Origin: DASUDX01 sp036275365
GTDB lineage: Bacteria; Pseudomonadota; Gammaproteobacteria; Nevskiales; Nevskiaceae
DNA length: 16,741 nucleotides
Assembly: GCA_036275365.1 (NCBI GenBank)
Contig: DASUDX010000043.1
Location: 1-16,741, forward strand
Reading direction: 5' to 3'
Position 1 is the stretch's first letter. Each line of letters begins with the position of its first letter. The notes under the pieces are model-generated. The model worked only from the letters and a program-made list of their open reading frames with translations, ran no database searches and was not told where the DNA came from. Positions 1 through 5,876 of the stretch are shown here, in pieces. The position numbers and the translations under genes were made by a program.

Positions 1-88
1 CGAACCCCCTGGATGAATCTCAAGCCGGGAGAGGGCGCTGTCAGCATGAGCGTCCCGCCCCTGGACCCGCTGTCTTTGCGGATGACAG
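1..88 (-). pseudogene. tRNA-like unit, copy 1 (3' end outside window)
   Basis: This is the same tRNA-like unit as at 127-233, identical over 80 bases, but its 3' part (second half of the T-arm and the 3' acceptor strand) lies beyond the left edge. The putative 5' acceptor bases (81-88) differ from those of copy 2 in five of eight positions. Whether those changes are compensated in the missing 3' strand would tell if the unit is a folded RNA. Confidence 0.4.
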
Positions 89-116
89 AAACAACAACGC
101 CGCGACACGCGCGGCG
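89..116 (-). terminator. Terminator-like hairpin between tRNA-like units
   Basis: On the minus strand a 7-bp all-G/C stem (CGCCGCG/CGCGGCG, plus-strand arms 98-104 and 110-116) with a 5-base loop is followed by TTGTTGTTT (97-89). This is the form of a rho-independent terminator downstream of tRNA-like copy 2. The same structure occurs 145 bases away after tRNA-Glu, with a one-base change in the loop and an unchanged stem. Confidence 0.5.
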
Positions 117-126
117 CCGGCGATTC

Positions 127-233
127 GGGCGTGCCTGCGGGGATTCGAACCCCCTGGATGAATCTCAAGCCGGGAGAGGGCGCTGTCAGCATGAGCGTCC
201 CGCCCCTGGACCCGCTGTCTTTGCGTGAGACAC
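127..233 (-). pseudogene. tRNA-like unit, copy 2 (degenerate or non-standard tRNA)
   Basis: Read on the minus strand, this has a T-arm with loop TTCGAAT and a four-pair G/C stem, a possible D-stem GTCC/GGAC, and a segment GCCCTCTCCCGGCTT that closely matches the anticodon arm of the neighbouring tRNA-Glu(CTC). The 3' end (CAGGCAC, then GCCC) lines up with the tRNA-Glu 3' end (TAGGAGC, then GCCA). It is longer than a normal class I tRNA, has extra bases after the D-arm and in the variable region, and does not encode CCA. A second reading gives a loop ATGCTGA (186-192) between CGCTC and CAGCG, with anticodon GCT (188-190), which would be a serine-type tRNA with a long variable arm. A 5' strand at 227-233 can pair with the 3' strand at 131-137 in six of seven positions. 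I cannot decide between a tRNA pseudogene and an atypical small RNA. Confidence 0.45.
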
Positions 234-261
234 AAACAACAACGCCGCGACAAGCGCGGCG
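234..261 (-). terminator. Terminator-like hairpin downstream of tRNA-Glu
   Basis: On the minus strand a 7-bp stem (plus-strand arms 243-249 and 255-261) with loop CTTGT is followed by TTGTTGTTT. It begins about 11 bases after the encoded CCA end of tRNA-Glu, the usual place for a tRNA terminator. If it terminates efficiently, the tRNA-like unit beyond it would have no obvious promoter. Confidence 0.6.
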
Positions 262-271
262 CTGGCAAATC

Positions 272-347
272 TGGCGCTCCTACGGGGATTCGAACCCCGG
301 TTTAAGCCGTGAGAGGGCTCCGTCCTAGGCCTCTAGACGATAGGAGC
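272..347 (-). tRNA. tRNA-Glu (anticodon CTC)
   Basis: This is a complete 76-base cloverleaf with encoded CCA. The acceptor stem GCTCCTA/TAGGAGC pairs at all seven positions, the discriminator base is G, and CCA is at 274-272. The D-arm contains GTCTAGAGGCCTAGGAC, typical of tRNA-Glu. The anticodon arm is GAGCC-CTCTCAC-GGCTT with anticodon CTC (plus-strand 311-313), which reads GAG codons, and the T-arm is CGGGG-TTCGAAT-CCCCG. E. coli uses only the TTC isoacceptor; a CTC isoacceptor suits a GAG-rich, high-GC genome. It has its own promoter on the right and a terminator-like hairpin on the left. Confidence 0.96.
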
Positions 348-364
348 GTTGCAACAGGTCGCGT

Positions 365-393
365 ACTATACGGACCCGAGGCGCTGGCAACAA
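365..393 (-). promoter_or_regulatory. Sigma-70 promoter of tRNA-Glu
   Basis: On the minus strand, -35 TTGTTG (plus 388-393) and -10 TATAGT (plus 365-370) are separated by 17 bases. The start would fall some 10 bases before the mature tRNA 5' end at 347. The bases after the -10 are G/C-rich (ACGCGACC), as in promoters of stable RNAs under stringent control. The hexamers and spacing are read from the sequence; the control is inferred. Confidence 0.75.
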
Positions 394-424
394 GGCGCCG
401 CCGTCATTTTCCGAAGGGCTCCCC

Positions 425-1813
425 TTGACCCCCAGACGCATCCCGCGCGCCGAACATCCGGTGTCGCGTTCGCAGATTTCCAGCGGCACGCTGAAAACGC
501 TGTACGCCCTCCGCGACGCCGGCTACGAGGCCTACATGGTGGGTGGCGGCGTCCGCGATCTGCTGGCCGGTGTCACCCCCAAGGACTTCGATGTGGCGAC
601 CAGTGCCCACCCGGATCAGGTGAAGGCGCTGTTCCGCTCCTGCCGGCTGGTGGGACGCCGCTTCGTCATCTGCCATGTCCGCCAGGGCGGCGAGATCGTC
701 GAGGTGACCACCTTCCGCGGTCCGGTCACCGACAGCCATGAGCGGGACGACACCGGCCGCATCCTCTCCGACAATGCCTACGGCACGCTGGAGGAAGATG
801 CCTTCCGCCGCGACTTCACCGTCAACGCGCTCTACTACGACATCCGTGACTACGCGATCGTCGACTTCGCCGGCGGCATGGAGGATTTGCGCAACGGGGT
901 GCTGCGACTGATCGGCGATCCCGAGCTGCGCTACCGCGAGGATCCGGTGCGCATGCTGCGGGCCATCCGCATCGTCAACAAGCTGCGCTTCCGGCTCGAC
1001 CCGGCCACGGCCGCGCCGATCGGCCGGCTCGGCCCGCTGCTGCGGGAGATTCCGCCGGCCCGGCTGTTCGACGAACTGCTCAAGATGCTGTTGAGTCGCG
1101 AGGCGGTGGACAACCTCTACGGACTGCGGGTGTACGGGCTGTACCGGCAGCTGCTGCCGGCCAGCGAGCGGGTGCTGCAGGCCGATCCCTCCCAGCTGCG
1201 CTTCGTCAATGCGGCGCTGGCCAATACCGCGGAGCGGATCGGCCAGGAGCTGCCGGTGTCTCCGGCCTTCCTGTTCGCCGCGCTGCTGTGGCCGGTGGTC
1301 CAGCAGCGGCTGCAGTTCCTGGTGCAGACCCAGGGCCATCCGCCGCTGGTGGCACTCAACCAGGCCAGCGAGGAAGTGATTGCCCAGGCCATCAGCCGGG
1401 TGGCGATCCCCAAGCGCTTCTCGCTGCCGATGCGCGAGATCTGGCAGATGCAGCCGCGCTTCGAGGAGTTGCGCAGCGGCGCCCGGGCACGGCGTCTGCT
1501 CACCCATCCGCGCTTCCGGGCGGCCTATGACTTCCTGCTGATGCGCGCCGTGGCCGATCCGGATCTCCAGCCCCTGGCCAGCTGGTGGACCCAGGCGCAG
1601 TCCGATGCCGAGCTGCCGCCGCTGCCGGCCCTGGCGGGCAGCCGCCTGTTCAGTGCCGAGGCCGGCGAGCCCGGAGAGATGCCGGAAGCCGCGGAAGCGG
1701 GCGAGGGGACGGCGCCGGGCCGTCGTCGCCGCCGGCGTCGGGGCGGTCGCGGTCGTCGCGAAGGGGGCGCTGCCGAGGCCATCGTCCAGACCCAGGACGG
1801 CGGGTCCGACTGA
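425..1813 (+). CDS. pcnB: Poly(A) polymerase I
   Basis: Polyadenylates RNA 3' ends, marking them for decay by exonucleases. The 462-residue product is close to the usual length of about 465. Near the N-terminus are the nucleotidyltransferase signature GGGVRD (40-45) and the catalytic DFD (54-56). LVGRRF (75-80) matches the motif separating bacterial poly(A) polymerases from CCA-adding enzymes. RRDFTVNAL (128-136) and EDPVRMLRAIR (172-182) belong to the neck and RNA-binding region. The C-terminus carries an arginine-rich tail (about 433-445), as in other PcnB proteins. The start is TTG at 425, since the protein aligns with the E. coli enzyme from just after it and no ATG or GTG lies at a suitable place; no clear ribosome binding site is seen. 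folK begins one base after the stop. Confidence 0.95.
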   Translation: MTPRRIPRAEHPVSRSQISSGTLKTLYALRDAGYEAYMVGGGVRDLLAGVTPKDFDVATSAHPDQVKALFRSCRLVGRRFVICHVRQGGEIVEVTTFRGPVTDSHERDDTGRILSDNAYGTLEEDAFRRDFTVNALYYDIRDYAIVDFAGGMEDLRNGVLRLIGDPELRYREDPVRMLRAIRIVNKLRFRLDPATAAPIGRLGPLLREIPPARLFDELLKMLLSREAVDNLYGLRVYGLYRQLLPASERVLQADPSQLRFVNAALANTAERIGQELPVSPAFLFAALLWPVVQQRLQFLVQTQGHPPLVALNQASEEVIAQAISRVAIPKRFSLPMREIWQMQPRFEELRSGARARRLLTHPRFRAAYDFLLMRAVADPDLQPLASWWTQAQSDAELPPLPALAGSRLFSAEAGEPGEMPEAAEAGEGTAPGRRRRRRRGGRGRREGGAAEAIVQTQDGGSD

Positions 1814-1814
1814 G

Positions 1815-2312
1815 ATGCCCCGGGCTGCCATCGGTCTGGGCGCCAATCTCGGTGACCCGGCCGAGCAGCTGCGTCGTGCCTGGCAGCAGCTGCAGGGCCT
1901 TCCCGGTCTGCAGTCCGGACGCTGCTCGTCCCTGTACCGCTCGCCACCCCTCGGTCCGGCGACGCAACCGGACTACTGCAACGCGGTGGCCGAGTTCCAC
2001 ACGGCGCTGGAGCCGCACGCGCTGATGCAGGCCCTGCTCGGCATCGAGCAGCGGTTCGGGCGGCACCGCGATGGCCAGCGCTGGGGCCCGCGGGTGCTCG
2101 ATCTGGACCTGCTGTGGATCGAAGGCGTGGTGCTGCAGGAACCGGCCCTGACCCTGCCGCACCCGGGCTGGCGCCAGCGCGACTTCGTGCTCTGGCCCTG
2201 GGCGCAGCTGAGCCCCCTGCTCGAGCCGGTGCCCGGCGACGGCTGCCTGATCGATCTCGCCCGCGCCTGCCGCCAGCAGGGGCTGCCGCTGTGGAGCGCC
2301 GATGCGCAGTAG
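1815..2312 (+). CDS. folK: 2-amino-4-hydroxy-6-hydroxymethyldihydropteridine pyrophosphokinase
   Basis: Transfers pyrophosphate from ATP to 6-hydroxymethyl-7,8-dihydropterin, the step before dihydropteroate synthase in cytoplasmic folate synthesis. The product is 165 residues (E. coli 159). Visible signatures are the N-terminal IGLGANLGD, the pterin-loop segment SPPLGPATQPDYCNAV, the metal-binding RWGPRVLDLDLL (the two aspartates bind magnesium in this family) and LPHPGWRQRDFVL. ATG 1815 is chosen because it lies one base after the pcnB stop and gives the canonical N-terminus; an open frame runs upstream inside pcnB but shows no homology. The 3' end overlaps the next gene by 11 bases. The pcnB-folK-panB order is common in gammaproteobacteria. 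Confidence 0.95.
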   Translation: MPRAAIGLGANLGDPAEQLRRAWQQLQGLPGLQSGRCSSLYRSPPLGPATQPDYCNAVAEFHTALEPHALMQALLGIEQRFGRHRDGQRWGPRVLDLDLLWIEGVVLQEPALTLPHPGWRQRDFVLWPWAQLSPLLEPVPGDGCLIDLARACRQQGLPLWSADAQ

Positions 2313-2937
2313 CTGGCATCTGGCCATCGAAGGGCCGATCGGCGTCGGCAAGACCACGCTCGCCCAGCAGCTGGCCCGCAGCCTGGAGGCGGAGCTGCTG
2401 CTCGAGCAGCCCGAGCACAACCCGTTTCTGCCGCGCTTCTACCGCGATCCGGAGGGCGCGGCGCTGCCCACCCAGCTGTGCTTTCTGCTGCAACGGGCGG
2501 GGCAGGCCGAGGCCCTGCATCAGGCCGATCTGTTCCGCCCTCGGCGGGTGGCCGACTTTCTTTTCGACAAGGACCGCCTGTTCGCCGAGCTGACCCTCAA
2601 GCCGGCCGACTTCGCGCTCTACCAGGGGCTGTACGAGCGGCTGCGGCGCGATCTGCCGGCGCCCGATCTGGTGCTGTATCTGCATGCGCCGGTGGAGGTG
2701 CTGATGACCCGCATCGAGCAGCGCGGCCGGGTCTATGAGCAGCCGATCCAGCCGGCCTATCTGGAACGGCTGAGTCGCGCCTATCGGCAGTTCTTCAGCA
2801 GCTACCGCAGCGCACCGGTGATCGAGATCGAAGCCGCCCAGCTGGATCTGCTCCATCAGCCCCGCGACTACCGCCGGGTGCTGGCGGCGATTACCGCCGG
2901 CCTGCCGGCCCGGCTGGGCGGCGAACCGTTGGTATAG
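2302..2937 (+). CDS. Deoxynucleoside kinase family protein
   Basis: Probably phosphorylates a deoxynucleoside at the 5' position to salvage dNTP precursors; the substrate is not determinable here. The 211 residues fit the bacterial deoxyadenosine/deoxyguanosine kinase-like family. There is a P-loop GPIGVGKTT (11-19), an acidic EQPEHNPFL segment where family members have a substrate-contacting glutamate, FDKDRLF in the position of the base-binding D/E-R motif, and a lid-like TRIEQRGRVYE. The ATG lies inside folK (11-base overlap) with GGAG five bases upstream, so translation is probably coupled. A kinase of this type between folK and panB recurs in gammaproteobacteria, but why it sits there is unknown. 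The family assignment is firm; the exact function is inferred. Confidence 0.88.
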   Translation: MRSSWHLAIEGPIGVGKTTLAQQLARSLEAELLLEQPEHNPFLPRFYRDPEGAALPTQLCFLLQRAGQAEALHQADLFRPRRVADFLFDKDRLFAELTLKPADFALYQGLYERLRRDLPAPDLVLYLHAPVEVLMTRIEQRGRVYEQPIQPAYLERLSRAYRQFFSSYRSAPVIEIEAAQLDLLHQPRDYRRVLAAITAGLPARLGGEPLV

Positions 2938-2938
2938 T
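2930..2938 (+). promoter_or_regulatory. Extended -10 promoter directly before panB
   Basis: TGG followed by TATAGT (2933-2938) is an extended -10 element (TGn-TATAAT type) at the end of the kinase gene; no good -35 is seen. A start about seven bases downstream would coincide with or touch the GTG start codon of panB at 2946, giving a leaderless or near-leaderless mRNA. The following CCGCGCC discriminator resembles that of the panD and rpsP promoters. Confidence 0.5.
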
Positions 2939-2945
2939 CCGCGCC

Positions 2946-3782
2946 GTGAACGCCAACCCCGCCCCCGCCGCGTCCCCGAAGCCCATCAACATCGCCGAAC
3001 TGCGCCGGATGCGCGAGGCCGGCGAGAAGATCGCCAGCCTTACCTGCTACGACGCCAGCTTCGCCCTGCTGCAGGACCGCGCAGGCGTCGATCTGGTTCT
3101 GGTGGGCGACTCGCTGGGCATGGTGATCCACGGCGGGGCCACCACCACGCCGGTGACGGTGGCGGACATCGCCTACCACTGCCGCTGCGTGGCCCCCCAT
3201 CTGCAGCGCGCCTTCCTGGTGGCCGATCTGCCCTTCCTCAGCTACGCCACGCTGGACCGCGCGCTCGACGCCAGTCAGCGCCTGATGCAGGAGGGGGGCG
3301 CGAAGATGGTGAAGCTCGAGGGTGGGCGCGAGCAGGCCAGCATCGTCGAGTACCTGGCGGTGCGCGGCGTGCCGGTCTGCGCCCATCTCGGGCTGCAGCC
3401 GCAGTTCATCCACAAGATGGGCGCGTTCAAGGTCCAGGGCCGCGAGGAGGCGGCGGCCGAGGCCATGCTGCACGATGCCCGCGTGCTGGCCGAGGCCGGG
3501 GCCGATCTGCTGCTGCTCGAGTGCATTCCGGCGAGTCTGGGCGCCCGCATCGCCAAGGAGTCTCCGGTGCCGGTGATCGGGATCGGCGCCGGTCCCGAGG
3601 TGCATGGCCAGATTCTGGTGCTGCACGACATTCTCAACATCTCGCCCACGGTGACCCGTGGCCGCCGCCCGCGCTTCGTGAAGAACTACATGGAGCCGCC
3701 GGTGACGCTGGAGGCCGCGGTGGCGGCCTATGTGCGCGAGGTCAAGGCCGGCCACTACCCGGCGCCCGAGCACTGCTTCTGA
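2946..3782 (+). CDS. panB: 3-methyl-2-oxobutanoate hydroxymethyltransferase
   Basis: Makes ketopantoate from 2-oxoisovalerate and 5,10-methylene-tetrahydrofolate, the first committed step to pantothenate and coenzyme A. The 278 residues form the usual TIM-barrel enzyme. Visible motifs are VGDSLGM (metal-binding Asp55), VADLPF (Asp94), KLEGG (Glu125), HLGLQPQ, LLLECIP (catalytic-type Glu192), and GIGAGPEVHGQILVLHD. The start is GTG 2946; no Shine-Dalgarno precedes it, and the upstream -10 element is so close that the mRNA may be leaderless. panC follows after four bases. Its cofactor links it to the folate gene upstream in the same cluster. Confidence 0.96.
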   Translation: MNANPAPAASPKPINIAELRRMREAGEKIASLTCYDASFALLQDRAGVDLVLVGDSLGMVIHGGATTTPVTVADIAYHCRCVAPHLQRAFLVADLPFLSYATLDRALDASQRLMQEGGAKMVKLEGGREQASIVEYLAVRGVPVCAHLGLQPQFIHKMGAFKVQGREEAAAEAMLHDARVLAEAGADLLLLECIPASLGARIAKESPVPVIGIGAGPEVHGQILVLHDILNISPTVTRGRRPRFVKNYMEPPVTLEAAVAAYVREVKAGHYPAPEHCF

Positions 3783-3786
3783 GCCC

Positions 3787-4635
3787 ATGCTGACGGTTCA
3801 TACGGTCGAGGCGCTGCGCGCCCAGCTGGCCCGCTGGCGCGAGGCCGGCGAGACGCTGGCCCTGGTGCCGACCATGGGCAATCTGCACGAGGGCCATCTG
3901 TCCCTGGTGCGCCGGGCCCGCAGCGAGGCGCAGCGGGTGGTGGTGAGCATCTTCGTCAACCCGCTGCAGTTCGGGCCCAGCGAGGATTTCGACCGCTACC
4001 CGCGCACCCTCGACGAGGATCAGCAACGACTGCGCGGCGTGGGTTGCGATCTGGTGTTCGCGCCCACGGTCAGCGAGATGTATCCGGGTGGACGCAGCGG
4101 CATCACCCGGGTCAGCGTGCCGGGCCTGGGCGAGCAGCTCGAAGGCGAGTTCCGTCCGGGCTTCTTCGACGGCGTGGCCACGGTGGTCAACATCCTGTTC
4201 AACTGCGTGCAGCCGCAGCTCGCCGTGTTCGGCGAGAAGGACTACCAGCAACTGCTGGTGATCCGCCGCATGGTGGCCGAGCTGCAGCTGCCGATCCGGG
4301 TGATCGGCGAGCCGACCGCCCGTGAACCGGACGGCCTGGCGCTGTCCTCGCGCAACCAGTACCTCAGTGCCGAGGAGCGGCGACTGGCGCCGACCCTGCA
4401 CCGGGCGCTGCAGGCAGTGGCCGAGCGGCTGCGCAGCGGGGCCCGCGATTACGCCGGCCTGCAGCAGGAGGCGCAGCGCTACCTCGAGGCACAGGGCTTC
4501 AAGCCGCAGTATGTGGCGATCCGCGAGCCGCAGCGGCTCGAACCTCCCTCGCCGACCGCGCGGGACTGGGTGATTCTGGTGGCCGCCCATCTGGGTCGTA
4601 CGCGGCTGATCGATAACCTGGTTCTGAGCTTATGA
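3787..4635 (+). CDS. panC: Pantothenate synthetase (pantoate--beta-alanine ligase)
   Basis: Joins pantoate and beta-alanine using ATP through a pantoyl-adenylate, the last step of pantothenate synthesis. The 282 residues match the family length (E. coli 283). The HIGH-like nucleotide-binding segment is PTMGNLHEGHLSL (28-40, with His34 and His37). Further motifs are FVNPLQF, GEKDYQQL and the KMSKS-like REPDGLALSSRNQYL. ATG 3787 gives the canonical N-terminus; longer in-frame starts inside panB are not supported. It lies four bases after panB and is probably co-transcribed with it. A new promoter for panD starts just after its stop. Confidence 0.96.
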   Translation: MLTVHTVEALRAQLARWREAGETLALVPTMGNLHEGHLSLVRRARSEAQRVVVSIFVNPLQFGPSEDFDRYPRTLDEDQQRLRGVGCDLVFAPTVSEMYPGGRSGITRVSVPGLGEQLEGEFRPGFFDGVATVVNILFNCVQPQLAVFGEKDYQQLLVIRRMVAELQLPIRVIGEPTAREPDGLALSSRNQYLSAEERRLAPTLHRALQAVAERLRSGARDYAGLQQEAQRYLEAQGFKPQYVAIREPQRLEPPSPTARDWVILVAAHLGRTRLIDNLVLSL

Positions 4636-4643
4636 CGGTTGGG

Positions 4644-4672
4644 TTGCTGCCCTGGGAGGCTGCGATTACACT
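4644..4672 (+). promoter_or_regulatory. Sigma-70 promoter of panD
   Basis: -35 TTGCTG (4644-4649) and -10 TACACT (4667-4672) are separated by exactly 17 bases and followed by GCGCGCCC. The predicted start near 4679 leaves a leader of about 128 bases before panD. The -10 plus discriminator differs at one of 14 positions from that of the rpsP promoter (12450-12463). Confidence 0.7.
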
Positions 4673-4806
4673 GCGCGCCCGCTTCGCGCCATTCGTCGCC
4701 GAGCACGGGCGTATGTCTTTTTGGGCCGCCCGCCGCTGTTGAAAACTTGATCTCCGGGTGCATGTCTTGGTGGGCCACCTGGAATCGCCAACTGACGGGT
4801 CCTCCC
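4673..4806 (+). promoter_or_regulatory. Leader region of panD
   Basis: This non-coding stretch before panD contains an inverted repeat CGGGCG/CGCCCG (4706-4711 and 4727-4732) with a T-rich loop. A short open frame with ATG at 4713 and TGA at 4740-4742 encodes nine residues, MSFWAARRC. A second ATG at 4762 is in frame with panD and would add 15 residues to it. No strong ribosome binding site is seen for any of these. I recognise no known riboswitch class. Confidence 0.35.
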
Positions 4807-5187
4807 ATGCAAGTGACGATGCTCAAGTGCAAGCTCCACCGCGCCCGCGTGACCCACGCGGAACTCGACTACGACGGTTCCTGTGCGATCGACTCCAAGC
4901 TGCTCGATCTCGCCGGCATCCTCGAGTTCGAACAGATCCAGATCTACAACATCGCCAACGGTGAGCGGTTCACCACCTATGCGATCCGCGCCGAGGCCGG
5001 CTCCGGGATCATCTCGGTGAACGGGGCGGCCGCCCACAAGGCCAATGTCGGCGATCGGGTGATCATCGCCGCCTACAGCAGCATGGAAGAGGGTGCTGCC
5101 CGCGCCTTCAAGCCGCGGCTGGTCTACTGCAACGACGACAACCGCGTCGTGCGCACCGCCAACACCATTCCGGTGCAGGCCGCCTGA
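4807..5187 (+). CDS. panD: Aspartate 1-decarboxylase proenzyme
   Basis: Makes beta-alanine from aspartate for PanC. The 126 residues equal the E. coli length. The self-cleavage site is Gly24-Ser25 within YDGSCAID; Ser25 becomes the pyruvoyl cofactor. Lys9, Arg54, Tyr58 and Asn72 (SVNGAAAH) sit at the positions known to be important in the E. coli enzyme. ATG 4807 is chosen because MQVTMLKCKLHR aligns with the E. coli N-terminus. It has its own promoter and a long leader, so beta-alanine supply may be regulated apart from panB and panC. In gammaproteobacteria cleavage is often assisted by PanZ (PanM), which is not encoded in this window. Confidence 0.96.
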   Translation: MQVTMLKCKLHRARVTHAELDYDGSCAIDSKLLDLAGILEFEQIQIYNIANGERFTTYAIRAEAGSGIISVNGAAAHKANVGDRVIIAAYSSMEEGAARAFKPRLVYCNDDNRVVRTANTIPVQAA

Positions 5188-5203
5188 GCGCAGGCCTCGC
5201 GGG

Positions 5204-5824
5204 GTGACCGCGATCGCGCTGTGCTTTCCGACGCTGATCTATCACCGCCCGCTGCTGGCGCGCGGCGGCGAGCCGCTGCGGCGCGAACTCGCGGGTGAGG
5301 CCCGGCAGATCCGCGAGTTCGATCGCGCCGGCCGCCAGTGGTCGAAGCAGCGCTATCCCGGCGGTTACACCAGCTATGGCTCGCTGGACCGGCTGCACCA
5401 GTTCTCCTCGACCTTCGACACCCTGCGCCGCCACCTCGACCGGCATGTGCGCGCCTACGCCAGGGCGCAGCACTGGGACCTGAAGGCGCGGCCGCTGCGG
5501 ATGAGCGATTGCTGGCTCAACATCATGCCGCGCGGCTGCGCCCACAGCTTCCACCTGCATCCGCACGCGGTGGTGAGCGGGACCTACTATGTGGTGACCC
5601 CGCGCGGCTGCTCGGGGCTCACCTTCGAGGATCCCCGGCTGTCGCGCCAGATGGCCGCCCCCCTGCGCCTGCCGGATGCGCCGCCGGCATGGGGCTCGCA
5701 TCTGACGCTGCCGGCGCGGGCCGGCGAGGTCATCCTGTTCGAAAGCTGGCTGCGCCACGAGGTGCCGGCCAGCCGCATCGACGCCGAGCGCATCAGTGTC
5801 AGCTTTAACTACCACTGGGACTGA
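5204..5824 (+). CDS. Putative 2OG-Fe(II) oxygenase (TIGR02466 / 2OG-FeII_Oxy_5 type)
   Basis: A 206-residue protein resembling the putative 2-oxoglutarate/iron oxygenase family that contains TIGR02466; its substrate is not known to me. The core is FHLHPHAVVSGTYYV (117-130), in which His117 and His119 are candidate iron ligands, then FEDPR (141-145), and GEVILFESWLRHEVP (174-188) with the distal His185, followed by ERISVSFN with Arg196, a likely 2-oxoglutarate contact. Families of this fold usually have HxD...H, so the second ligand here is uncertain. The start is GTG 5204, 16 bases after panD; this matches the conserved N-terminal FPTLIY segment. There is no signal peptide, so it is cytoplasmic. 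It is probably transcribed with panD. A role as a protein or small-molecule hydroxylase is inference. Confidence 0.75.
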   Translation: MTAIALCFPTLIYHRPLLARGGEPLRRELAGEARQIREFDRAGRQWSKQRYPGGYTSYGSLDRLHQFSSTFDTLRRHLDRHVRAYARAQHWDLKARPLRMSDCWLNIMPRGCAHSFHLHPHAVVSGTYYVVTPRGCSGLTFEDPRLSRQMAAPLRLPDAPPAWGSHLTLPARAGEVILFESWLRHEVPASRIDAERISVSFNYHWD

Positions 5825-5876
5825 ACGACCCCGGGTGCGCCGCTACCATGGTGGCTGATCCTTGCCGCCCTCGCCG

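Larger units (their letters stand above)
1..290. repeat. 145-bp tandem repeat, two units, overlapping tRNA-like sequence
   Basis: Positions 1-80 and 146-225 are identical, and the similarity continues at lower identity to 145 and 290, giving a period of exactly 145 bases. After the identical 80 bases there is an 8-base block that differs (81-88 against 226-233), then a 19-base stretch that is again identical (89-107 against 234-252). Each unit starts within a GGGGATTCGAACCCC element, which is a tRNA T-arm read on the minus strand, and the second unit ends in the 3' part of tRNA-Glu. The first unit is cut by the window edge, so the array may continue to the left. It is not a CRISPR: the unit is too long and there are no distinct spacers. 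Confidence 0.9.

Noticed and set aside
1..290. CRISPR array
   Set aside because: Only two complete or partial units, a 145-base period, no 25-40 base repeats with unique spacers and no cas genes.
13..328. Short proteins on both strands over the repeats
   Set aside because: They are translations of tRNA-derived repeat sequence; similar false proteins are common over tRNA genes.
404..1846. A 480-codon open frame on the minus strand across pcnB
   Set aside because: It is the antisense shadow of pcnB in G/C-rich DNA, with low-complexity His/Arg/Gln/Gly-rich sequence and no recognisable domain.
4673..4806. The known pan RNA motif of pantothenate genes
   Set aside because: I do not see its paired bulged hairpins, and it is known mainly from other phyla; the leader here looks different.
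4639..4806. N-terminal extension of PanD from TTG 4639 or ATG 4762
   Set aside because: The frame is open, but PanD homology starts exactly at ATG 4807 and the predicted transcript starts after 4639.
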